Positions 1-5,118 of a stretch of DNA of 5,118 nt are shown piece after piece (positions within the stretch are counted from its first letter, which is position 1; every line of letters begins with the position of its first letter). The position numbers and the translations under genes are program-made. Below the pieces are notes generated by a model, which was not told the DNA's origin, made no database searches, and saw only the letters and a list, made by a program, of their open reading frames with translations. The stretch is from assembly GCA_041685645.1 (NCBI GenBank), contig JAWLFI010000174.1, positions 1 through 5,118 on the forward strand, read 5' to 3'. The DNA is from JAWLFI01 sp041685645 (lineage in GTDB: Bacteria > Bacteroidota > Bacteroidia > Chitinophagales > Saprospiraceae).

Positions 1-1
1 C

Positions 2-868
2 AACAAAAGAGTGAGTTATAGAGTCGTTGATGATATTGGTTGTGAGGCGATAACCCAAAAAATTATTCCATATTACCCCATTCCCAATGAAATCATTGTC
101 GACCCCATACCTAACAGTGTATGCGAGCCGGTGGAGGTGTTTTTCGACAATCAATCCTTCCCTCTGAGTAACGAATATGATATTTTTTGGGAATTTGGCG
201 ATGGGGGAACATCCAGAGAAATCAGCCCCACGCATCTATACGAACAGCCGGGCACCTACGAAATTAGCTTGAGCATAGAATCCCCCATTGGTTGCGAGTA
301 TTTTGGTGTCCTCGATCAGGAAATCGAAGTGCGCGAAAGGCCCATCGCTGACTTTACCTTCGAACCTTCTGATTTGACGCAGAGGAATAGCACAGCATTT
401 TTTACCGATCGATCCTTTGCCCCCAATGAATGGTATTGGAATTTTGACGACATCGGGAATAGTATTGACCAAAACCCATCTTTCGATTTCCCGGATACCG
501 GGAGATATCAAATTGTATTAGAAGTCACCCACGCTAATGGCTGTCGGGATTCTATTGCTAAAATTCTTGATGTCGTACCTAAGCCGACCTACTTTCTCCC
601 CAATGCCTTTCGTCCACAGTCGGGAGGCACCAACTCCACTTACAGAGGACAAGGCGATTTTATAGGCATTTCGGATTTTCAACTCCAGATTTTCAATCGT
701 TGGGGCGGTATTGTGTTTGAAACGGACGATCCCTATGAAGGTTGGAACGGCAGAGAAAAGAATGTGGGCCCCACGATGCCGGCCGGCGTATATGTTTGTC
801 GGGTGACCTACACCGGCCCTCGGGGCAATCAATTCGAACTCAAAGAATTTGCTACCCTGATTAAGTAG
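2..868 (+). CDS. PKD-repeat secreted protein with T9SS type B (gliding-motility-associated) C-terminal domain, 5' end outside window
   Basis: This is the C-terminal 288 residues of a larger secreted protein. The reading frame is open to the left edge (first full codon at base 2), so the GTG at 11 is an internal valine and not a start. Residues 1 to about 30 look like the end of a preceding repeat. A first PKD domain follows, with the hallmark WEFGDG at residues 63-68 and a later QPGTYEISLSIE strand. A second PKD-like domain starts near residue 114 (PIADFTFEP), has the weaker version WNFDD (146-150), and ends in NGCRDS. From about residue 197 (YFLPNAFRP) to the stop runs a CHU_C domain, with IFNRWGG (230-236) and GWNG (247-250). 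That family directs export through the type IX secretion system and cell-surface attachment or release. PKD domains usually mediate adhesion or spacing. The true function lies in the missing N-terminal part. The stop is TAG at 866-868. Confidence 0.9.
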   Translation, partial: NKRVSYRVVDDIGCEAITQKIIPYYPIPNEIIVDPIPNSVCEPVEVFFDNQSFPLSNEYDIFWEFGDGGTSREISPTHLYEQPGTYEISLSIESPIGCEYFGVLDQEIEVRERPIADFTFEPSDLTQRNSTAFFTDRSFAPNEWYWNFDDIGNSIDQNPSFDFPDTGRYQIVLEVTHANGCRDSIAKILDVVPKPTYFLPNAFRPQSGGTNSTYRGQGDFIGISDFQLQIFNRWGGIVFETDDPYEGWNGREKNVGPTMPAGVYVCRVTYTGPRGNQFELKEFATLIK

Positions 869-938
869 TTGCAGTCGGACTTTCAACTTTTAGTTCACCT
901 TACTTTCTGATATCAAAATCATTATGTTATTTTTTTTA

Positions 939-1066
939 GGGCGTGCCCCCTCGCCCGGCTCGGGGTCGGTCCCCTCCGGAGTTCCGTGCTCGAGAGGCGT
1001 AAAATATTTTACGCCTCTTCTTCACACCGCACCGCCTCGGCGGTGCGTCCTCCGGGCACCTCACGC
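939..1066 (+). repeat. GC-rich structured intergenic element (Bacteroidota REP-like repeat unit)
   Basis: By hand count 88 of 128 bases are G or C (about 69%), while the flanks are clearly AT-rich. A run of eight T (930-937) precedes it. The ends are complementary: GCGTG at 941-945 with CACGC at 1062-1066, extendable by two G-U pairs in a + strand RNA. Inside lie GGGG/CCCC (962-965/971-974, loop TCGGT), CCGGAG/CTCCGG (976-981/1050-1055), a 26-base perfect palindrome (993-1018) and a 9-base inverted repeat CGCACCGCC/GGCGGTGCG (1028-1036/1039-1047). The opening GGGCGTGCCCC, the inner GGTCGG and the closing CCTCACGC resemble, from memory, units found in many copies between genes in Bacteroidota genomes. 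Only one copy is in this window, so the repeat status is inferred. The strand is given for the orientation starting GGGCGTG. No convincing protein is encoded. Confidence 0.6.
993..1018. repeat. 26-base perfect palindrome inside the GC-rich element
   Basis: Bases 993-1005 (AGAGGCGTAAAAT) are followed immediately by their exact reverse complement (1006-1018), with no spacer. The centre is ten A/T bases flanked by GC-rich arms. As RNA or single-stranded DNA it would fold into a long hairpin with a small AT loop. As duplex DNA it is perfectly two-fold symmetric, like a dimeric protein site. Because it sits within the larger element it most likely forms one arm of that structure. Confidence 0.85.
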
Positions 1067-1068
1067 TT

Positions 1069-1090
1069 GCGCTCTCCGAGCGCTGTTTTT
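1069..1090 (+). terminator. possible weak intrinsic terminator at the end of the GC-rich element
   Basis: GCGCTC (1069-1074) and GAGCGC (1078-1083) form a 6-base stem with the 3-base loop TCC, followed by TG and five T (1086-1090). The stem is short but fully GC-rich apart from one pair, and the T run is on the correct side for + strand transcription. It could stop transcripts coming from the PKD/CHU_C gene or from within the element. It may instead be the tail of the repeat element. There is no direct evidence of termination. Confidence 0.35.
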
Positions 1091-1261
1091 CCTTGCCTTA
1101 ATTTTTTCTACTCATATTGGATGGCTGCCACGCCAACTTGCTTTTATTCTATTGCTAAAACCGATATCCATTGAAGTAGAGCAACCCATTGAGAAAACAA
1201 TACCCTTTCGCCTTCTATTTGTTTCTGCATCTAGATTCTATAGAAAAAATATGTGCTTAGA
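1091..1261. other. gene-free spacer upstream of rplS
   Basis: This AT-rich stretch lies between the structured element and the rplS promoter. The reading frames crossing it (for example 924-1337 and 986-1174) run through the GC-rich element, show no recognisable domain and have low-complexity composition, so they are unlikely to be genes. I see no tRNA, riboswitch or clear repeat here. The shorter gap at 869-938, after the first gene, likewise shows only AT-rich sequence and a T run. Confidence 0.6.
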
Positions 1262-1294
1262 TTGGGGCTTGAAACAAAAAAATCATTACATTTG
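1262..1294 (+). promoter_or_regulatory. candidate Bacteroidota-type promoter for rplS
   Basis: TACATTTG at 1287-1294 matches the Bacteroidota -7 consensus TAnnTTTG exactly. A TTG at 1262-1264 lies 22 bases upstream, within the usual 17-23 base spacing for the -33 element. A second TTG at 1269-1271 is too close (15 bases). Transcription would start near 1300, giving rplS a leader of roughly 20-25 bases, too short for an elaborate leader structure. This is a motif match only. Confidence 0.65.
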
Positions 1295-1323
1295 CGGTCG
1301 CTTATCACAAAAATTAGATAGAC

Positions 1324-1674
1324 ATGGATGCGATTAAGTATATACACGAACAAATGGAATCCGAGAAAGACTGGGTTGATTTCAAACCTGGCGATAATGT
1401 GGAAGTAACCTACAGAATTGTTGAAGGTAGCAAAGAGCGACCTCAAGCATTTCGGGGTGATGTCATCCAGATCAATGGTTCTGGTTCAACCAGAACCTTT
1501 ACGGTAAGAAAGATCTCTAGTGGTATTGGAGTAGAGCGGATTTTCCCCATCGCTTCACCTCACATCATGGATATTCAAATCCTCAAAAAGGGACGTGTGA
1601 GAAGAAGCAAGTTGTTTTACCTCAGAAAACTTACGGGCAAAAAAGCAAGAATTAAAGAAAAGAAGACCTTTTAG
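1324..1674 (+). CDS. rplS: 50S ribosomal protein L19
   Basis: This encodes the 116-residue large-subunit protein L19, which sits at the interface of the 50S and 30S subunits near a 16S rRNA bridge. The sequence follows the family from end to end: FKPGDNVEVTYRIVEGSKER near the N-terminus, then QAFRGDVIQI, the signature FTVRKISSGIGVERIFP, and the basic tail LFYLRKLTGKKARIKEK. The length is normal for the family (about 115 residues). The ATG at 1324 gives the expected N-terminus, and the preceding bases show only a weak ribosome binding site, as is common in Bacteroidota. Unlike the rpsP-rimM-trmD-rplS operon of Proteobacteria, no such partners lie next to it here. It appears to be transcribed from its own promoter (1262-1294) and to end at the hairpin at 1707-1735. 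Confidence 0.97.
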   Translation: MDAIKYIHEQMESEKDWVDFKPGDNVEVTYRIVEGSKERPQAFRGDVIQINGSGSTRTFTVRKISSGIGVERIFPIASPHIMDIQILKKGRVRRSKLFYLRKLTGKKARIKEKKTF

Positions 1675-1706
1675 TAATTACTAGTTGGACTTTTACAATA
1701 TTTTAG

Positions 1707-1745
1707 TGCCTCTTTGAACTTTGTTCGGAGAGGCATATTTATATT
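1707..1745 (+). terminator. strong hairpin after rplS, probable intrinsic terminator or attenuator
   Basis: TGCCTCT (1707-1713) pairs with AGAGGCA (1729-1735). Inside it, TT can form two wobble pairs with GG, and GAAC (1716-1719) pairs with GTTC (1723-1726) around a TTT loop. That makes a 13-base-pair helix in RNA. The downstream tract TATTTATATT is T-rich but interrupted, so termination may be incomplete. It begins 32 bases after the rplS stop and ends only 15 bases before the ATG of the metallophosphoesterase. It could therefore serve rplS as a terminator, and also lie in a read-through leader for the next operon. Confidence 0.7.
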
Positions 1746-1750
1746 ACCTT

Positions 1751-2983
1751 ATGGCTAGAGTAATATTTATCATTCTTTTCTTAGTTGCTATAGATTTCTA
1801 TGCCCTACAATCTCTGAAGCACACCCGATGGGGGAGAAGTAGAACATTTCAACTGATTTATGGACTTCTGTCACTCTTCACACTGGCGGGGTTTATTGCA
1901 GTGCTGATGAAATGGCCGGAACACTTGTCAATTGGATCCCAATTCATATCCTACTTTCGGGGATATCTCTTCATCTTCTACTTCTCTAAATTTATCGTCA
2001 TTTTCCCTTTACTAATTGACGATTTCAGACGCTTCATCTTGTTTTTTTCACGTAGGTTGGGAGTCAAATCCTCCGATGATACCTATTGGCCCGCTCGATC
2101 TGCCTTTCTCTCAAAATTAGGACTAGTCTTAGGTGGAATCCCTGCTTTTGTGCTTACATATGGGATAATTAGGAACCCCTTCCGGTTCCAGCTTCGTACT
2201 GAGTATATCCCCGTAAAAAATCTGCCCGCCTCTTTAGAGGGATTGAAGATTGTTCAGATTTCAGATTTACATTCCGGAACATTCAATAACCCACAACCCT
2301 TTGAAGATGCAATACGACTGGTTAATAATCAAAACCCGGATATTGTCGTTTTTACTGGAGATCTTGTGAATAATATTGCATCAGAAGCCACTATTTTTGT
2401 CTCTCTCTTTTCAAAGATTAAGGCTAAACACGGGGTGTATTCTATTTTGGGTAATCACGATTATGGGGATTATTCCGACTGGCTCAATGAGAGAGACAAA
2501 ACCAAAAATTTTGATTTATTGCAAAAGTATCATCGGCATATGGGTTGGGATTTGCTGTTGGATGATGCCCGTCAGTTAGATATTGATGGCTTCAAAATCA
2601 ATATTATTGGGGTGGAAAATATATCAGCACTGAGTCATTTCCCGGTCTATGGCGATTTGTCAAAGGCTTGGGCCAAAACGCCAAAAGGCGACTTCAATAT
2701 TTTATTGAGTCACGATCCTACCCATTGGGATAGTGAAGTAGTTCCCGACTATAAAGATATTGATCTCACACTGTCGGGACATACCCACGGTTTCCAATTT
2801 GGCATTGAAATCCCGGGATATATTCGTTGGAGCCCCAGCCAGTGGGTTTATAACCGATGGGCGGGACTGTATAAAGAAAAAAATCAATACCTTTACGTAA
2901 ATCGGGGATTGGGTTGTCTTGGATATCCCGGAAGAGTTGGAATATTACCTGAAATTACTTCGATTAAATTGACTAGGGCATGA
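1751..2983 (+). CDS. membrane-anchored metallophosphoesterase (YkuE/YaeI-like, calcineurin fold)
   Basis: This is a 410-residue protein with a hydrophobic N-terminal part and a C-terminal calcineurin-like hydrolase domain. Likely membrane segments lie near residues 3-20, 33-54, 67-90 and 123-140. The catalytic domain carries the full two-metal ligand set: D172 and H174 in QISDLHSG, D204 in FTGDLVN, N235-H236-D237 in LGNHDYGD, H321 in LLSHDPTHW, and H344 and H346 in SGHTHGFQFG. It should hydrolyse a phosphomono- or diester; the substrate cannot be read from the sequence. Related proteins with a membrane anchor are often linked to lipid or envelope phosphoesters, but that is inference. I start at the ATG at 1751. 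An in-frame TTG at 1721 lies inside the terminator loop and would only add ten residues before the hydrophobic segment. The stop overlaps the start of the next gene by four bases, suggesting translational coupling. Confidence 0.9.
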   Translation: MARVIFIILFLVAIDFYALQSLKHTRWGRSRTFQLIYGLLSLFTLAGFIAVLMKWPEHLSIGSQFISYFRGYLFIFYFSKFIVIFPLLIDDFRRFILFFSRRLGVKSSDDTYWPARSAFLSKLGLVLGGIPAFVLTYGIIRNPFRFQLRTEYIPVKNLPASLEGLKIVQISDLHSGTFNNPQPFEDAIRLVNNQNPDIVVFTGDLVNNIASEATIFVSLFSKIKAKHGVYSILGNHDYGDYSDWLNERDKTKNFDLLQKYHRHMGWDLLLDDARQLDIDGFKINIIGVENISALSHFPVYGDLSKAWAKTPKGDFNILLSHDPTHWDSEVVPDYKDIDLTLSGHTHGFQFGIEIPGYIRWSPSQWVYNRWAGLYKEKNQYLYVNRGLGCLGYPGRVGILPEITSIKLTRA

Positions 2984-3384
2984 CCTCACTGAAATCAAAT
3001 CTTTGCATTACAATTTTTGCATTTATCCCGCTGTTTTTTGCTTGCAAGTCGGAGCAAACTGAAAACAAGGATGATTCAGAAACTATTTCTACGGATGACC
3101 TTTTAGGCACCTGGGAGTTAGTTTCTGCAAAGCGGGACGGGCAGTATACAAAGGTTTTGGACAACACCTATTTTGTCTTTTCTTCCGACTCCATGGGTAC
3201 TAACTTCCCTTCAAAGGAAGGAGTATTTGAATACGATAGAATTGAGGATGAAATCGTAACGCATGAAGATGAACCGACCTTTTACAAATTGAAGACAATT
3301 CGGTCAGACACTTTGGAATTTTCCGTTGCACTCAAAGGTTTTATTTTTGATATGGTCCTACACTTAACTGAAAAGCAGAAGTAA
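2980..3384 (+). CDS. small lipocalin-like lipoprotein
   Basis: This is a 134-residue predicted lipoprotein. A short basic start and hydrophobic stretch end in LFFAC, with Cys22 as the probable lipidation site. The lipobox is slightly atypical (Phe at -3) but of a sort tolerated in Bacteroidota. A charged, Ser/Asp/Glu-rich linker follows (residues 23-40). Then comes LLGTWELVSAKRDG (41-54), the Gly-x-Trp opening typical of lipocalin-like domains, and alternating strand-like segments to the end (YFVFSSDSMG, TFYKLKTIRSDTLEFSV, MVLHLTEKQ). Such proteins are small beta-barrels, often of unknown ligand, on the outer membrane. The ATG overlaps the metallophosphoesterase stop (ATGA), so the two are almost certainly co-translated. 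The next gene starts 12 bases after the stop. The domain assignment rests on pattern only and the function is unknown. Confidence 0.75.
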   Translation: MTSLKSNLCITIFAFIPLFFACKSEQTENKDDSETISTDDLLGTWELVSAKRDGQYTKVLDNTYFVFSSDSMGTNFPSKEGVFEYDRIEDEIVTHEDEPTFYKLKTIRSDTLEFSVALKGFIFDMVLHLTEKQK

Positions 3385-3396
3385 GAATTTAGATTT

Positions 3397-4863
3397 ATGA
3401 GAGCACTCCTTTTTTTTATTGGAATTCTTTTATTGCCAGCAGTTCATCTGCTCGGTATTGGCGTTTCTATAGCTCCCGTAAGCTATCAAGTGGAAGGTGA
3501 ATCCTTATTAGAACTCAATTTCCAATTCGATGGAAAATCGCTGCAGTACGACACCATTTTTGGCGGTAAAGAGCCGAGTTTTCGCGCAGCAATTGAGGTC
3601 ACTACTCTCTTTCGTCAGGGTGATTCTATTATACAATTCGATCGGTATAAACTCAATTTTTCTCCTGATACTCAAAAGCGAGACTTCTTAGATATTAGGT
3701 CTTACGTTCTCAAAGCGGGAAAGTATAGCTTGGAAATAGAATTTATAGATGCCAATGACCCCAACAACAGCTACCTTCATCAAGAGGATCTTGTCATCAA
3801 AGAAATCAACGATTCCAATGCTGCTATTTCCGGTATAAAATTGTTATCCCGGCTGGGTGGTTCTATTGATAATGCAGACGAGAATTTCGTAAAAAATGGC
3901 GTTATAATGGAACCTCTGCCTCACCATTTTCACAATAGAAGTCTGAATACTCTGAGTTGCTATCTCGAATTGTATCAATTGGCAGCTATAGATATAAAAC
4001 CTCTTGTGCTCCGAACGGAAATCTTTTCTCGAAAAGGAAAAAATTGGGAGGAAGAGCTAACCACTTATCAAAAGATTGAGTCCTACTCAGATGTAGAACC
4101 CATCGCCAAAAAAATTGATATTTCCACCTTGCCATCCAATACTTATAAACTGAAAATTAGTGTAATTGACGGAGATAAAAAAGAGTGGCTGCAGACATCG
4201 ACTGTTTTCGTTCAAAGCAATCCCGAAATAGATTCCCAACTAAAGGAGAAGCTCTTGTCCGGTGAAATTGATAATTTCTTTGAGAAAATGGATGAGGAAG
4301 AAATAGAATATGCTATTCGTGCAGTGGCCATGAAAGCTGGTGGTGATGATCAGTTGACTATCAATAATATTTTAAATAAGGAAGATTACGAGTCAATGAG
4401 AGACTACCTGTTTCGGTATTGGATTGATCAGGACCCCATTCAACCCGAAGCTGCTTTTGATCGGTTCATGCGTTTGATCGACGCTTTGGATCAGAAATTT
4501 TACAGTGCGTTCCGAAATGGCTTTGAAACGGATCGAGGGATGATTTACTTGAGATATGGGCCACCGACTCGCGTTATAACCAGAGAAAATGACCAGGGTG
4601 CCGTGCCTTACGAAATCTGGGCCTATGATAGAGTAGATGTGAATAATCAAGTAGATGTGAAATTTGTCTTCTACAATCCATCTCTGGCTGGCGATAGCTT
4701 TATATTGCTCCATTCTAATGCTCGAAATGAAGTTAGAAACCCGCAGTGGTTGGGCGAGATATATAATGTTGAGGATCAGATGGAAGGAGACAATTACCTA
4801 GATGCCAGAGGCGTTCGGGATAATTTCCAAAGAGAGGCAGGTCGCATTTTCAATGATAATTAA
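3397..4863 (+). CDS. exported GWxTD-domain protein
   Basis: This is a 488-residue protein with an N-terminal signal sequence (RALLFFIGILLLPAVHLLG, about residues 2-20). No cysteine suggests lipidation. Residues from about 25 to 135 and 150 to 275 look like two beta-sandwich regions (VEGESLLELNFQFDGKSLQY; ALRAE-type strands such as LVLRTEIFSRKGKNW and LPSNTYKLKISVIDG). A helical acidic linker follows (about 280-345). The C-terminal part matches the GWxTD family: FRYWIDQDP, AFDRFMRLIDALDQKF, then GFETDRGMIYLRYGPP starting at Gly375, then PYEIWAYDRVD and VKFVFYNPSLAGDSFILLHSN. The name-giving tryptophan is phenylalanine here (G375-F376-E377-T378-D379), a replacement I believe also occurs in other Bacteroidota members. 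The family has no established function; it is found in exported proteins of Bacteroidota and Acidobacteriota. The gene follows the lipoprotein by 12 bases and is probably in the same operon. The ATG at 3397 gives a good signal peptide. Confidence 0.88.
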   Translation: MRALLFFIGILLLPAVHLLGIGVSIAPVSYQVEGESLLELNFQFDGKSLQYDTIFGGKEPSFRAAIEVTTLFRQGDSIIQFDRYKLNFSPDTQKRDFLDIRSYVLKAGKYSLEIEFIDANDPNNSYLHQEDLVIKEINDSNAAISGIKLLSRLGGSIDNADENFVKNGVIMEPLPHHFHNRSLNTLSCYLELYQLAAIDIKPLVLRTEIFSRKGKNWEEELTTYQKIESYSDVEPIAKKIDISTLPSNTYKLKISVIDGDKKEWLQTSTVFVQSNPEIDSQLKEKLLSGEIDNFFEKMDEEEIEYAIRAVAMKAGGDDQLTINNILNKEDYESMRDYLFRYWIDQDPIQPEAAFDRFMRLIDALDQKFYSAFRNGFETDRGMIYLRYGPPTRVITRENDQGAVPYEIWAYDRVDVNNQVDVKFVFYNPSLAGDSFILLHSNARNEVRNPQWLGEIYNVEDQMEGDNYLDARGVRDNFQREAGRIFNDN

Positions 4864-4888
4864 TTTCGTAGCTTTTCGTTACATCATC

Positions 4889-5118
4889 ATGAAAGATCAG
4901 TTTTTCGTACTTTTTATTTGTTGCATCATTGGTGTTTTCTCGCCGTATAATAAGATAGGGGCACAAACTCCTGAAGAAGAGGAAACCAACTACAACAGTT
5001 ACGAATGGAGAATCCAACAGGCCTACCTATTTAATACCTACATCCCGGAAAATGAACAGGAGGCCTTTCAGGAGTTGGAAATGAAGTCAGATAAAAAATC
5101 TTTAGATAAGTTTGCCAG
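4889..5118 (+). CDS. small exported protein of unknown function, 3' end outside window
   Basis: An ATG at 4889 opens a frame that stays open to the window edge (76 full codons). It begins 25 bases after the GWxTD gene with no terminator between them, so it likely belongs to the same operon. The N-terminus is a signal peptide: MKD, a hydrophobic core (FFVLFICCIIGVF), then NKIGAQ, with a likely signal peptidase I cut around Ala-Gln as is common in Bacteroidota. The mature part starts with an acidic stretch (TPEEEETN), then EWRIQQAYLFNTYIPEN and EAFQELEMKSDKKSLDKF. The segment from YIPEN to DKF faintly recalls a Bacteroidota domain of unknown function (DUF6794-like, with IP...AF..L.......F spacing). 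I cannot confirm this. No function is assigned. There is no evident ribosome binding site. Confidence 0.75.
   Translation, partial: MKDQFFVLFICCIIGVFSPYNKIGAQTPEEEETNYNSYEWRIQQAYLFNTYIPENEQEAFQELEMKSDKKSLDKFA

Noticed and set aside
11..13. GTG as a start codon for the first gene
   Set aside because: The frame remains open upstream to base 2, and the protein begins mid-domain, so the gene continues outside the window.
236..886. Minus-strand reading frames at 236-511 and 518-886
   Set aside because: They lie antisense within the PKD/CHU_C gene, whose protein has clear domain motifs. The antisense translations show none. The same applies to the minus-strand frames at 1231-1446, 2702-2887, 2973-3167 and 4393-4713.
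1295..1323. A ribosomal-protein autoregulatory leader in front of rplS
   Set aside because: The predicted leader is only about 20-25 bases and shows no hairpin or rRNA-mimic structure.
924..1337. Open reading frame of 137 codons across the GC-rich element, and a 62-codon one at 986-1174
   Set aside because: Both translate the palindromic element, show no domain-like pattern, and the longer one runs over the rplS promoter and start. Their openness is a by-product of the GC-rich sequence.
1721..1723. TTG as the start of the metallophosphoesterase
   Set aside because: It lies in the loop and stem of the hairpin after rplS. The ATG at 1751 gives a clean hydrophobic N-terminus.
4633..4661. An 11-base direct repeat (GTAGATGTGAA at 4633-4643 and 4651-4661)
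   Set aside because: The two copies are 18 bases apart, in frame, encoding VDV twice in a beta-strand region of the GWxTD domain. It is explained by coding sequence and shows no sign of an element.

Overview
The window looks like chromosomal DNA from a member of the Bacteroidota. Several signs agree. The first gene ends in a gliding-motility-associated C-terminal (CHU_C, type B) sorting domain of the type IX secretion system. A GWxTD-family protein is present. The promoter in front of the ribosomal protein gene fits the Bacteroidota -33/-7 pattern (TTG ... TAnnTTTG). Start codons lack strong Shine-Dalgarno sequences. The coding DNA is moderately AT-rich. A class such as Saprospiria, Cytophagia or Flavobacteriia is plausible, but I cannot choose between them.

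Layout, all genes on the + strand: (1) 2-868, the 3' end of a large secreted PKD-repeat protein with a T9SS sorting domain. (2) 869-1323, a 455-base gene-free stretch. Its centre (939-1066) is a compact GC-rich, multi-hairpin element resembling multicopy intergenic repeats of Bacteroidota. Its last part holds a promoter. (3) 1324-1674, rplS (ribosomal protein L19), followed by a strong hairpin at 1707-1735. (4) 1751-2983, a membrane-anchored metallophosphoesterase with a complete metal-binding motif set. (5) 2980-3384, a small lipocalin-like lipoprotein overlapping it by ATGA. (6) 3397-4863, an exported GWxTD-domain protein. (7) 4889-5118, the 5' part of a small exported protein of unknown function, cut by the window edge.

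The last four genes are tightly packed (overlap of 4, gaps of 12 and 25 bases) and probably form one operon. All four products carry membrane or export signals, so this reads as a cell-envelope cluster of unknown purpose downstream of a housekeeping ribosomal gene. No CRISPR array, transposase, tRNA or rRNA is visible. The least explained feature is the structured GC-rich element at 939-1066, whose two ends can pair with each other around nested hairpins.
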